Assembly (NCBI RefSeq): GCF_950295315.1
Contig: NC_080185.1
Coordinates: 48,775,237-48,839,236, forward strand
Direction: 5' to 3'
Source: Erinaceus europaeus
Taxonomy: Eukaryota > Chordata > Mammalia > Eulipotyphla > Erinaceidae
Length of the DNA stretch: 64,000 nucleotides
Shown: positions 35,113 to 45,728 of the stretch, in pieces
How the letters are laid out: each line of letters opens with the position of its first letter
Numbering within the stretch: the first letter of the stretch is position 1
Notes under the pieces: generated by a model
What the model was told of the DNA's origin: nothing
The model's input: the letters and a program-made list of their open reading frames with translations, nothing else
The model's database searches: none
Made by a program: the position numbers and the translations under genes

Positions 35113-36286
35113 AATATTTCAGATGAAGATTTAGGGGTCTCCATTTCGGAAAAAGCTAGTAGGTCTATTTTAGGTATATTCCAAGGGACCCATAACTTCA
35201 CTAGTTTTAACAGGCGCACTTTAATGATTGTCCTTTTGGTCACTACCAGGTCACCTCATCATCTGGAGCCCTAGTTAAGGAATCCTGGAATTACTACACC
35301 AATATGATGGGCCTAGAACTCTAACAGATCCCTCTCTCCACCATCACTGTTCATATCCATCTGAAACAACATCATAAACCCTCTTGTGGTCCTTTACAGA
35401 ACCTTTCCCTCAGTTAGAACAACAACCGTAGGAACTGCCTCACTCTCAGGAGAGAGGCTGGGTCAACCCACTCTGCCACAGGAGGAAGACTGGTCCTGCA
35501 ATGAGTGCAGTCTAGAATGTACCTAGCTATGATCAAGGAATGCAATCTCAGACTGAGGGGTTGCAGAGCTTACACAGGCTTCTGTGCTAAAAAATGAATA
35601 GATCTGGGCCCTAGGTCAGATTGATGGGGTTTATAGTTAAATGTATTTATATACTTTTCCCATATTTGGGAGCTATTCTATGCTATGATACAGCTTTCTA
35701 GTCCTATTCCCAACTCTGACACCATCTTCCCAGAAAACTTTTCATCCACCTGCACATTATCTGTGAGGCTCAGGCAAAATTTAGTAAAGTCATGAGCCCC
35801 TTGGAATATATCTAAAATAGACTTCCTAGATTCTACCAAAAATGAAGAGACCCAAATCTTATCTGCTCTACTATTACCTTTAGATTCCTGATTATTAAAC
35901 AATTTGTTCTGCTTTGTATCTTAATCCTTTTCAGCCACCAAGTTGCAGATACTATCATGATGATGCCAATCTGACTTTCCTGGACAACTGACCTACTGAT
36001 ATTTCCTGTAACCCCACCTACCTAGAGCCCTACTCCATTAGTGAAAGATAGAAACAAGATGGGGTTATGGATGAACCTGTCAACATCCATGTCTAGTGGA
36101 GAAACAATTATAGAAGCCAGGCCTCCCACTTCTGCACTCCATAATGATCTTGTTCCATGTTCCCATAGGGATAAAGACTAGGGAAACTTCCAATGGAGAG
36201 GAGGGTATATGAAACTCTAGTGGTGGGAATTGTATGGAATTGTACCCTACTTATAATACCATTTTGCTGATCATTAGTAAATCACT

Positions 36287-36481
36287 TTCTTCTTCTTCTA
36301 GCGTTTGCCCTTCTTCCGTAGCCAGTCAACAGCGTCAGGTTGAGCCTGATGTCTGCTTGTTGCTGGCTTTGAAAGTGACTGGGATCCATGTGATTCAGTC
36401 CGCTAGGAAGGATCGTCAGTTTCCCCAATAAATGGGTACTCACGGGATGCACCACGAGAAGGTTGATCCAATGCATCCCAC
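36287..36481 (-). mobile_element. 195-bp RTE-like short non-autonomous element with 9-bp TSD
   Basis: Perfect TAAATCACT repeats lie at 36278-36286 and 36482-36490. The minus strand reads: two extra bases (GT), a ~70-nt block foldable as an HDV-like ribozyme (36479-36410), ~57 nt of other sequence, then 55 nt (36352-36298) 53/55 identical to the 3' end of the LINE fragment at 60028-60082, then an (AAG)n tail. There is no pol III A or B box. The shared 3' end suggests mobilisation by that LINE. The architecture, with LINE 5' ribozyme plus LINE 3' end, resembles trypanosomatid SIDER/RIME elements more than a tRNA-derived SINE. It is inserted in the tail of an old L1, so it is truly genomic. Confidence 0.85.
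36410..36479 (-). ncRNA. putative HDV-like self-cleaving ribozyme
   Basis: Pairings seen by eye on the minus strand: P1 GGGATGC (36479-36473) with GCATCCC (36450-36444), 7 bp; P2 GGATC (36469-36465) with GATCC (36414-36410), 5 bp; P3 ACC (36463-36461) with GGT (36453-36451), closing the 7-nt loop TTCTCGT; P4 CCC (36436-36434) with GGG (36426-36424). The J4/2 segment AAACTGAC contains CTGA, fitting the C-N-R-A pattern around the catalytic cytosine (candidate C at 36419). This is the nested double-pseudoknot order of HDV, and a 7-bp P1 beginning with G is usual. P1.1 is weak by eye. Cleavage would fall before G 36479, two bases inside the TSD. It has not been folded or tested. Confidence 0.7.
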
Positions 36482-36490
36482 TAAATCACT

Positions 36491-36845
36491 AATACAAAAT
36501 AAATATTGATGGTGAATGTGAGAAATGCTGAGTTTGTGCAGTTAGACTGGAAATATGGAATATATTTGTTTGTACAAATGGAAAAGTTGAGGTTATCCAG
36601 AAGCAGTGATGTCTCATCTAAACTAAAACCGAGGAAAATGGAGCACTAGTGCTAGTAGATTCACAGACATGATATAGGAAGACTATCAATATTTTCTTCT
36701 GGTGACTACTAGGAACTTTTGAAGGTAACAAAGGAGTGTTAGAGGTTCAATAGATATTAATATGAAATATAATCTTTTTAGATTAAACCAATAAGTAGAA
36801 CTCAATGCCATGTTCCATAATAATCTTGTTTTAAGATTATAAAGA
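36491..36845. other. AT-rich DNA without recognised features
   Basis: Nothing that I can assign; no frame or repeat is visible. Confidence 0.35.
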
Positions 36846-36847
36846 AA

Positions 36848-36968
36848 GGTTGGGGAGATAGCATAATGGTTTTGCAAACAGCCTTCTGTGTCTGAGTCTA
36901 GGAAGTCCTAGGTTCAATCCCAGCACCACTATAAGTCAGCGCTGAGAAGTACTGAGAGAAAAAAAAAT
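36848..36968 (+). mobile_element. SINE family C, plus strand
   Basis: GGTTGGGGAGATAGCATAATGGTTTTGCAAACAGCCTTCTGTGTCTGAGTCTAGGAAGTCCTAGGTTCAATCCCAGCACCACTATAAGTCAGCGCTGAGAAGTACTGAG, then an A-run. GGTTCAATCCC is a B box; AGCATAATGG lies at the A-box position. A tRNA-derived short SINE. Confidence 0.85.
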
Positions 36969-37184
36969 ATAGAATCATATTTCCACTTATTGACCCTCCA
37001 GTTGGAAACAAAGAATGAGTATTTGTTGAAAATCAAATAGTCAATTCACTGTTACTGCATCTGTCTTGTGAAAACTTTATCTCATTTCTCATTAAAGAAA
37101 TGAGACTATCAGATCACATGAGATATTTTTGAACTTATTAATTGTACATAGAGCCTTCTTTATAATATTTATCTTCTCAGTTAA

Positions 37185-37330
37185 CATTATTTTAATAGAG
37201 ACAGAGAGATAGAGATAAAGAGACAGGAAGACATACCACAACACTGAAGCTCCCTTCAGTGTGTTGGGAGCCAAGCTTGAACATGAGTTGTGTGCATAAC
37301 AAAGCAACACACTGTTTAAGTGAGCTATTT
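37185..37330 (-). mobile_element. probable diverged tRNA-derived SINE, minus strand
   Basis: Minus-strand head GGAGAAATAGCTCACTTAAACAGTGTG and a GTTCAAGCTTGGCTCCC B-box-like site, then a CTGTCTCTTTATCTCTATCTCTCTGTC run. It resembles families B and C but is too diverged to assign. Confidence 0.45.
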
Positions 37331-37368
37331 CTCCAACTCACAAATGCCTTTTGAAATGTGTCTTGGAC

Positions 37369-40300
37369 TCTTGGACATTTTCAGAGTCCTTCACCCCAAA
37401 AAACTGGAATACAACTTCTTTTCAAATCCACATAACACATACTCAAGGATAGACCACATGTTAGGCCAAAAAGACAACATCAATAAATTCAAGAACATTG
37501 AAATCATCCAAAGTATCTTCTCAGACCACAGTGGAGTAAAACTAACATTTAATAACAAAAAGACAATTATTAAAAGTCACAGAATTTGGAAACTAAACAA
37601 CATACTCCTTAACAACCACTGGGTCAGAGATTCACTCAAGCAGGAAATTCAAATGTTCCTGGAAACAAACGAAAATGAACACAAAACCTATCAAAATATT
37701 TGGGACATAGCTAGAGCAGTACTGAGAGGGAAACTTATAGCCATACAATCCCATATTAAACACCAAGAAGAAGCTCAAATGAACGACCTTACTGCACACC
37801 TCAAGGACTTAGAGGAAGAGGAACAAAGGAACCCTAAAGCAACCAGAAGGACAGAAATCACTAAAGTTAGAGCAGAAATAAACAACATCTAAATAAGAGA
37901 ACCATACAGAAGATCAATGAAGCCAAATGTTGGTTCTTTGAAAGATAAACAAAATTGCCAAACCCCTAGCCAGACTCACCAAACAAAAAAGAGAGAAAAC
38001 TCAAATTAATAGAATTGTAAACGATGAAGGAGATATCACAACTGACACCACAGAAATCCAGAGAATCCTGCGAAACTTCTATAAAGAACTATACGCCACC
38101 AAGCTAGAGAATCTGGAAGAAATGGAACAATTCCTAGAAGCATATGCCCTTCAAAAACTAAACCAAGAAAAACTACAAAATCTAAATACACCAATCACAG
38201 ACAAAGAAATTGAAACCATTATTAAGAACCTCCCCAACAACAAAAGTCCTGTACCAGATGGCTTCACAGATGAATTCTACAAAACTTTCAGGAAACAGTA
38301 CCCACACTTCTTAAGCTTTTCCATAAGACTGAAGAAACAGGAATACTCTCTTCCACCTTCTATGAAGCCAACATCACCCCGATACCAAAAGTTGATAGGG
38401 ACAGAACAAAAAAGGGAAACTACAGACCAATATCTCTGATGAACATAGATGCCAAAATATTAAACAAGATCTTGGCCAACCGGATAAAGCAACATATCAA
38501 AAAGATTGTTCATCATGACCAAGTGGGATTCATCCCAGGAATTCAAGGCTGGTTCAACATCCATAAGTCAATCAATGTCATTCACCACATCAATAAAAGC
38601 AAAGCCAAAAACCACATGATTATCTCAATAGATGCAGAGAAAGCTTTTGACAAAATCCACCACCCAATCATGCTCAAAACCCTACAAAAAATGGGAATAG
38701 ATGGGAAATTCCTCAAGATAGTGGAGTCTATATATAGCAAACCTACAGCCAACATCATACTCAATGGACAGAAGCTGAAAGCATTCCCCCTCAGATTGGG
38801 GACTAGACAGGGCTGTCCACTGTCACTGTTACTCTTCAACATAGTATTGGAAGTTCTTGCCATAGCAATCATGCAAGAGAAAGGAATAAAAGTAATACAG
38901 ATTGGAAAGGAAGTAGTCAAGCTGTCACTATTTGCAGATGATATAACAGTATACATAGAAAAACCTAAAGAATCCAACAGAAAACTACTGGAAGCGATTA
39001 GGCAATATAGCAAGGTATCAGGCTACAAAATCAATGTACAAAAATCAGTGGTATTTCTTTATGAAAACACTAAATGTGAAGAAGAAGACATCCAGAAATC
39101 ACTCCCATTTACTGTTTCAGCAAAATCAATCAAATACCTAGGAATAAAGTTGACCAAAGAAGTGAAAGACTTATATACTGAAAACTATGAGTCACTACTC
39201 AAGGAAATAGAAACTGATACCAAGAAATGGAAAGATAACCCATGCTCATGGATTGGAAGAATAAATATCATCAAAATGAATATTCTCCCCAGAGCCATAT
39301 ACAAATTTTATGCAATACCCATCAAAGTTCCACCAAGCTTCTTTAAGAGAATAGAAAAAACACTGCAATCATTTATCTGGAACCTGAAAACACCTAGATT
39401 TGCCAAAACCATCATAAGGAAAAGAAACAGAAATGGAGGCATCACACTCCCAGACCTTAAACTATATTATAAAGCCGTCATCATCAAAACAGCATGGTAC
39501 TGGAACAAAAATAGGCACACAGACCAGTGGAATAGAATTGAAATCCCAGAAATAAATCCCCACACCTATGGACATCTAATATTTGATAAGGGGTCTCAAA
39601 GGATTAAATGGAAGAAGGAGGGTCTCTTCAATAAATGGTGCTGGGAAAACTGGGTTGTAACATGCAGATGAATGAAATTGAACCACTTTATCTCACTAGA
39701 AACAAAAATAAACTCCAAATGGATCAAAGACCTAGATGTCAGACCAGAAACCATCAAATACTTAGAGGAAAACATTGGTAAAACAGTTTCCCACCTACAC
39801 CTCAAGGACATCTTTGATGAATCAAACCCAATTGCAAGGAAGACTAAAGCAGAAACAAACCACTGGGACTATATCAAATTGAAAAGCTTCTGCACATCCA
39901 AAGAAACTATTAAACAAACATAGAGACCACTCACAGAATGGGAGAAGATTTTCACATGCCATACATCAGACAAGAAACTAATCACCAAAATATATAAAGA
40001 GCTCAGCAAACTTAGCACCAAAAAAGAAAATGACCCCATCCAAAAACGGGCAGAGGATATAAACAAAACATTCACTACAGAGGAGATCCAAAAGGCTAAC
40101 AAACATATGAAAAATTGCTCTAGGTCACTGATTTTCAGTAAATGCAAATTAAGACAACACTAAGATACCACCTCACTCCTGTAAGAATGGCATACATCAA
40201 AAAGGACAGCAGCAACAAATGCTGGAGAAGTTGTGGGGACAGAGGCACCCTTTTTAGTTGCTGGTGGGAATGTAAATTGGTCCAGCCTCTGTGGAGAGCA

Positions 40301-40698
40301 GTCTGGAAAACTCTCAGAAGGCTAGACATGGACCTTCCATATGATCCAGTAATTCCTCTCCTGGGGTTATACCCCACGGACTCCATAACACCCGACCAAA
40401 AGAGGTGTGTACTCCTATGTTCATAGCAGCACAATTCATAATAGCTAAAACCTGGAAGCAACCCAGGTGCCCAACACCAGATGAGTGGCTGAGAAAGCAG
40501 TGGTATATATACACAATGGAATACTATGCAGCTATGAAGAACAATGAACCCACCTTCTCTGACCCATCTTGGACAGAGCTAGAAGGAATTATGTTAAGTG
40601 AACTAAGTCAGAAAGATAAAGATGAGTATGGGATGATCCCACTCATCAACAGAAGTTGCGTAAGAAGATCTGAAAGGGAAACTAAAAGCAGGACCTGA
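37369..40698 (+). pseudogene. L1 ORF2 (RT and C-terminal regions), nearly intact
   Basis: Pieces: endonuclease C-terminal part (to 37892, [17 protein letters not shown]), RT start 38122-38439, then one long frame 38439-39671 of 410 residues holding the RT core. Here the catalytic motif is intact as FADD ([18 protein letters not shown]), as is [21 protein letters not shown] and TAG codons near 39671 and 39923 interrupt the C-terminal part; 40142-40698 has [18 protein letters not shown], where the zinc-motif His is replaced by Ser. The normal stop TGA after NRS has become TGC, so the last frame runs 15 or so codons into the 3' UTR. Not functional because of the frameshifts. Confidence 0.9.
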
Positions 40699-41924
40699 CC
40701 AAATTGTAAGTAGGGCACCAAAGTAAAAACCCTGTGGTGAGGGGTAGACATGCAACTTCCTGGGCCAGTGGGGGGTGGGAGTGGTTGGGAGGGATGGGTC
40801 ACAGTCTTTTGGTGGTGGGAATGGTGTTTATGTACACTCCCACCAGCAATGTAATTTGTATTTGATATACGGACTCTCTCAAAAGCCTAGACCAAGTAGA
40901 TTAGAAGCTTCCAATAGCACAGCTATATACAAGATACTGGGTATTGTCCAGCAAACCATAACAAAGGGACTTTTCAAAGTTAACCCAATTAACAAATAAT
41001 GTGATGATAATATTAACTATTGATTGTCTTTTTGAACCCTAAGACAGCAGGAACCTCACATCTTCACTATAGAGCCCCTACTTCCCCCAGTCCTGGAACC
41101 CTTGGATAGGGCCCACTTTCCCGTATACATCTCCCAATCCAAACCAAATAATATTGCATCCGCCGATCACAACCTAACCAAAGCAACGATTGCCATCTCA
41201 ACATGCTTCACCTCAGACTGTATCCAGAGACTTCACGTGTGGAATGACAACCCTTCAGCTTCATTACTCGGGTGAGACCTTTCCTTTAATAGTACACTCT
41301 AATTTCATCTCAGGTAGTTCACTTTCTAACAAAGTCCCATAACCTAGATATACGCCAGTTTCTGTGAGAGAGAGCTTATGTGCACACGTATCCATAAACT
41401 ACTGCAAAATATATACCTGAAAGCAGGATTACACTAGAGTTTTGCAGTGAGTACCTCCCTAACACTTCCTCTCCACTATTCCAAGCTTGGGATCCATGAT
41501 TGCTCAACAAATTGTTTGGCTTCATATGTTAACTCTCTTTTCAATCACCAGGTTCCAGATGCCACTAGGATGCTGGCTAAGCCTCCCTGGATTGAAGACC
41601 CCACCAATGTGTCCTGGAGCTCAGCTTCCCCAGAGACACACCCTACTAGGGAAATAGAGAGGCAGACTGGGTGTATGGACCGACCAGTCAACGCCCATGT
41701 TCAGCGGGGAAGCAACTACAGAAGCCAGACCTTCTACCTTCTGCAACCCTCAACGACCCTGGGTCCATGCTCCCAGAGGGATAGAGAATGGGAAAGCTAC
41801 CATGGGAGGGAGTGGGTTATGGGGATCGGGTGGTGGGAATTGTGTGGAGTTGTACCCCTCCTACCTTATGCTTTTGTTCACTAATCCTTTCTTAAATAAA
41901 AAATTAAAAAAAAAAAAGAAAAAG
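37369..41924 (+). mobile_element. 5'-truncated L1, plus strand
   Basis: It begins inside the ORF2 endonuclease (CTCTTGGACATTTTCAGAGTCC), carries the rest of ORF2 and the full ~1.25 kb 3' UTR, and ends in a long A-rich tail at ~41924. Low divergence from the 18489 copy. No clear TSD at the left edge (only a weak AAATGTG). A second L1 tail lies directly downstream. Confidence 0.9.
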
Positions 41925-41946
41925 AAAATAAATGTTGGCAAAATTA

Positions 41947-43387
41947 AAATAAATGTGGATAGAGCTAGAAGGAATTATGTTAAGTGAACTAAGTCAGAAA
42001 GATAAAGATGAGTATGGGATGATCCCACTCATCAACAGAAGTTGATTAAGAAGATCTGAAAGGGAAACTAAAAGCAGGACCTGATCAAATTGTAAGTAGG
42101 GCACCAAAGTAAAAACCCAGTGCTGAGGGGTAGACATGCAGCTTCCTGGGACAGTGGGGGGTGGGAGTGGGCGGAGGGATGGGTCACAGTCCTTTGGTGG
42201 AGGGAATGGTGTTTATGTACACTCCTTGGAAAATGTAGACATATAAATCAGTAGTTAATTAATATGAGAGGGGGAAAATCAATTGTATGTCTCAAAGTTT
42301 CTCAAAACACAAACTGAATCCTTTTAATATATAGGCTGTGTCTTTGATATGCGGACTCTCTCAAAAGCCTAGACCAAGTAGATTAGAAGCATCCAATAGC
42401 ACAGCTATATACAAGATACTGGATACTGTACAGCAAACCATAACAAAAGGACTTTTCAAAGTTAACCCAATTAACAAATAATGTGATGATAACATTAACT
42501 ATCGATTGTCTTTTTGAACCCTCACATCTCCACTATAGAGCCCCTACTTCCCCCAGTCCTGGAACCATTGGATAGGGCCCACTTTCCCATATGCATCTCC
42601 CAATCCAAACCAAATAATATTGCATCCACCGATCACAACCTAACCAACGCAACGATTGCCACCTCAACATGCTTCACTTCAGACTGTGTCCAGAGACTTC
42701 ACGTGTGGAATGACAACCCTTCAGCTTCATTACTCGGGTGAGACCTTTCCTTTTATAGTACACTCTAATTTCATCTCAGGTAGTTCACTTTCTAACAAAG
42801 TCCCATAACCTAGATATATACCAGTTTCTGTGAGAGAGAGCTTATGTGCACACGTATCCATAAACTACTGCAAAATATATACCTGAAAGCAGTAGTACAC
42901 TAGAGTTTGCAGTGAGTACCTCCCTAACACTTCTTCTCCACTATTCCAAGCTTGGGATCCATGATTGCTCAACAAATTGTTTGGCTTCATATGTTAACTC
43001 TCTTTTCAATCACCAGGTTCCAGATGCCACTAGGATGCTGGCCAGGCTTCCCTGGATTGAAGACCCCACCAATGTGTCCTGGAGCTCAGCTTCCCCAGAG
43101 ACACACCTTACTAGGGAAAGAGAGAGGCAGACTGGGAGTATGGACCGACCAGTCAACGCCCATGTTCAGTGGGGAAGCAATTACAGAAGCCAGACCTTCT
43201 ACCTTCTGCAACCCTCAACGACCCTGGGTCCATGCTCCCAGAGGGCTAGAGAATCGGAAAGCTATCATGGGAGGGGGTGGGTTGTGGAGATTGGGTGGTG
43301 GGAATTGTGTGGAGTTGTACCCCTCCTGCCTTATGTTTTTGTTCATTAATCCTTTCTTAAATAAAAATTAAAAAAACAAAGAAAAAT
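41947..43387 (+). mobile_element. 5'-truncated L1 tail with 22-bp TSD
   Basis: Only the last ~100 bp of ORF2 (ATAGAGCTAGAAGGAATTATGTTAAG) and the 3' UTR. Direct repeats of 22 bp (AAAATAAATG followed by T/GGGCAAAATTA-type sequence) at 41925-41946 and 43388-43409 differ at one base. It inserted just after the tail of the L1 at 37369-41924, so the two 3' UTRs form an ~1.2 kb direct repeat. Confidence 0.88.
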
Positions 43388-43494
43388 AAAATAAATGTGG
43401 GCAAAATTAAGAAATTTTAATATTATTTTATAAACATCTAACTTGCTTCATTTTAATGAGTAATACAGTGAGAAAGTTATAGACAGTAAATTAG

Positions 43495-43577
43495 ATTAGA
43501 TAGATGATATATATGATAGATAAATAATAGATAGATAATAAATAGATGATAGAAAGATAGATAGATAGATAGATGAA
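43495..43577 (+). repeat. (GATA)n-type imperfect microsatellite
   Basis: AGATAGATGATATATATGATAGATAAATAATAGATAGATAATAAATAGATG, then AGATAGATAGATAGATAGATG. Imperfect tetranucleotide array. Confidence 0.9.
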
Positions 43578-43587
43578 AAATGGATAA

Positions 43588-43705
43588 CATAGCATAGTAC
43601 TGCTCACTTCTGATTTATGGTGGTATGCGGGATTGAACATGGGATCTGAGTTTTAGGCATGAAAATGTTTTTGCATAAATATTAGACTATCTCTTCAGTC
43701 CATGA
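43588..43705 (-). mobile_element. SINE family C, minus strand
   Basis: Minus-strand reading gives GGACTGAAGAGATAGTCTAATATTTATGCAAAAACATTTTCATGCCTAAAACTCAGATCCCATGTTCAATCCCGCATACCACC, then AGAAGTGAGCAGTACTATG. Diverged family-C copy. Confidence 0.7.
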
Positions 43706-43884
43706 ATAATTTAATATTTCTTAATTTTGAGAATGAACTTATAGACAAGAACATAATACCTAACAAAAGTTATAATTTGAAAAGGGAAAAAAAACTCATG
43801 GTAAAGTATGTTGCCAAAACAATTCCTGTGAACTACAATATTTACCAAATATAGAACCCCCAAACTATTTTGAACAGTACTAGA

Positions 43885-44110
43885 GGGCTTGGTGGTGGAA
43901 CACCCAGTAAAGCACACATTACAATCTGCAAGGACCCAATTCAAGCCCAGTGCCCATCTTCAGGTAGAAAACATCAAGAGGAGTGAAACAGTGCTGCAGG
44001 TGTCTTTCTTACTTCCTCCCTCTCTATCTTTCTCTCAACTTTCAAGTTCTTATCTGTCTCTATGTTCTTGTCAATATTTCCATTTTATAATTAAACAAAT
44101 AAGTGAATAA
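43885..44110 (+). mobile_element. SINE family B, plus strand
   Basis: GGGCTTGGTGGTGGAACACCCAGTAAAGCACACATTACAATCTGCAAGGACCCAATTCAAGCCC head, AGTGAAACAGTGCTGCAGGTGTCTTTC, and an ATAATTAAACAAATAAGTGAATAAAC tail. Confidence 0.8.
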
Positions 44111-44374
44111 ACACTTTAAAAAGAGGGAAAAACAGTCTAGATCAAAATATATTAATTCAGAGAAAACATTAACTACCTGAATAGTCAATATACAATATTC
44201 TTGTTATTTGTTATTATTTTATTATTTGTATCTTATTATTCTGTTGAAGAATGTTAGATATATTCTATGTCAGTAAAGTTCAGTTTCCTTACAAAAAGAA
44301 AAAATATTTATTCAACATTATCAATAATCCTTTTGACAATATTTTTCATATTTCCATTTTTAAATATATATTTT

Positions 44375-44487
44375 TGTGACAGAGAGATTAGAGAACTGTT
44401 AAGCTCTGGCATATAAAGTGTTGGGAATCAAACCCGGGATCTCATGCATACAAGTTTTTTGCTCTACTGTTTATATATCTCAGTCTT
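44375..44487 (-). mobile_element. SINE family C, minus strand, diverged
   Basis: Minus-strand reading: GACTGAGATATATAAACAGTAGAGCAAAAAACTTGTATGCATGAGATCCCGGGTTTGATTCCCAACAC. A near-canonical GGGTTTGATTCC B-box-like site, then TATGCCAGAGCTTAACAG. Confidence 0.65.
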
Positions 44488-44639
44488 TAATTTTTTTTTG
44501 TATTTAAAAATTAAACTAATCTGTCTCCAGTGTTGAATTTCTTATTAGTAAAAGTTCAAATGATTGAACTGTAGAGCTATTATATTTTATGCTTTATGGG
44601 GAAAAGTAATAAGATGTGAAATTGTATTCTTAAAAAAGC

Positions 44640-44790
44640 TGCTGGGTGGGAGTAGATAGAATAATGGTTATGCAAAGAGACTCTCATTCCTGAGGCTTCA
44701 AAGTCCCAGGTTCAATTCCCCCACACAAATAAGTGAATAAACCAGAACTGAGCAGTGCTCTGGTAAAAAAAAAAAAAAAAAAAAAAAGAC
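44640..44790 (+). mobile_element. SINE family C with 24-nt poly(A), plus strand
   Basis: GGGTGGGAGTAGATAGAATAATGGTTATGCAAAGAGACTCTCATTCCTGAGGCTTCAAAGTCCCAGGTTCAATTCCCC head, CAGAACTGAGCAGTGCTCTGGT, then an unbroken A-run at about 44766-44787. The clean poly(A) suggests a relatively young copy. Confidence 0.85.
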
Positions 44791-44865
44791 AACTGCCTTA
44801 TAAAGCAACATTTCTGCAATGCAAATCAATTATAAATTAATAAGTAAAATCTTAAAAAATAATAA

Positions 44866-45250
44866 TCAGGTAGTCAATAGCACAGCGGCTTAAGGGCATG
44901 TGGCTCAAAGCACAGGGACTAGCATAAGGATCCCCGTTTGAACCCAACGCTTCTCACCTGCAGGGGAGTCATTTCACAGGTTGTAAAGCAGGCCTGCAGG
45001 TATCTGTCTTTTCTCTCCTCCTCTCTGTCTTCCCCTCCTATCTCCATTTCTCTCTGTCCTATCCAACAACGACGACAACAATAATAACTACAACAATAAA
45101 GCAACAAGGACAACAAATGAGAATAAATAAATTAATTTAAAAAATTAATCATCATCATTATCATCAAGGATTGCCACCAGAAGAAGTGGGCTTATTGTCC
45201 AGGCACCAAGAACCAGGGATAAACTTTGTGGTAATTAAAAATAAATAAAT
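44866..45250 (+). mobile_element. SINE family A (long form), plus strand
   Basis: ATCAGGTAGTCAATAGCACAGCGGCTTAAGGGCATGTGG head, CCTGCAGGGGAGTCATTTC, ACAATAATAACTACAACAATAAAGCAACAAGG, then the long-form 3' section (GTCCAGGCACCAAGAACCAGGGATAAAC) and AAATAAATAAATAAA tail. Plus-strand L1 3' UTR follows directly. Confidence 0.8.
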
Positions 45251-45254
45251 AAAA

Positions 45255-45455
45255 GCAGAGAACTGGCCAAATTTACTAAAGTCATGGACCCTGGAACATA
45301 CCTAATATACTTCCTAGGTTCTTCCTACACGAAGATCCCTAATTTCATCTGTTCTATTTCTACCATTTGGTTCCTATTTATTAAACATTTTATCTTGCCT
45401 TGTAGCTTATAGTCTTTTAGTCATCAAGTTGAAGCTGTTATTTGATTCCGTCCTG
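45255..45455 (+). mobile_element. old L1 3' UTR fragment, plus strand
   Basis: AAATTTACTAAAGTCATGGACCCTGGAACATACCTAATATACTTCCTAGGTTC... aligns by eye with 35775-35950 in the 3' UTR of the old L1 there. Both ends are truncated. Confidence 0.65.
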
Positions 45456-45464
45456 ACTACTTAC

Positions 45465-45728
45465 TCTGTACTTCTTTTTTTTTTTCTAGATCCTTCAAAT
45501 TTGAGGTCAGATTATTTATTTGAGCTTTTCTCAATTTCCTGATATGGGCCTGTATGGCCATAAATTGCCGACTCCAGCACTGCTTTTGCTGTGTCCATAT
45601 ATTCTGATAGTCCATGTCTTCATATTTGTTGTTTTCCAAAAATATTTTAAATGTTTCTTTGATTCTTCTCCCTTGGCCTAATGGTGTTGCAATTTACACC
45701 ATTTGTTGAAATTTAATTTTTAGTGGTT
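45465..45728 (-). mobile_element. old L1 ORF2 fragment, minus strand (left part)
   Basis: A frame at 45639-45457 has YQNIWTQQKQCWSRQFMAIQAHI, the old-L1 counterpart of [23 protein letters not shown] in the younger copies. It continues right of the LTR and L1-tail insertions at ~47515. Confidence 0.75.

Larger units (their letters stand above)
30536..36286 (+). mobile_element. old L1, internally deleted, plus strand
   Basis: It starts in ORF1 C-terminal coding sequence (the part ending in TTTCTCAGACAAGCAACAG near 31045) and jumps directly into the ORF2 RT (GGTTCAACATACATAAATCAATC). It then runs through the rest of ORF2 to ~33290 and a long 3' UTR to ~36286. A frame at 31208-31471 has [17 protein letters not shown] and FADGM in place of FADDM. 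Three SINEs and a chimeric insertion interrupt it. Its tail region holds the short ribozyme-bearing element at 36287. Confidence 0.75.

Noticed and set aside
36287..36481. tRNA-derived SINE
   Set aside because: No A or B box on either strand. The 5' part pairs as a ribozyme-like fold and the 3' end matches the 60-kb LINE.
38582..39013. 143-codon minus-strand frame (and similar ones at 22472-22894 and 5408-5737)
   Set aside because: All are the antisense of the L1 RT region. They recur wherever that region occurs because the coding strand lacks certain codons.
43495..43577. CRISPR-like array
   Set aside because: Simple tetranucleotide repeats in a mammalian genome, with no spacer structure.
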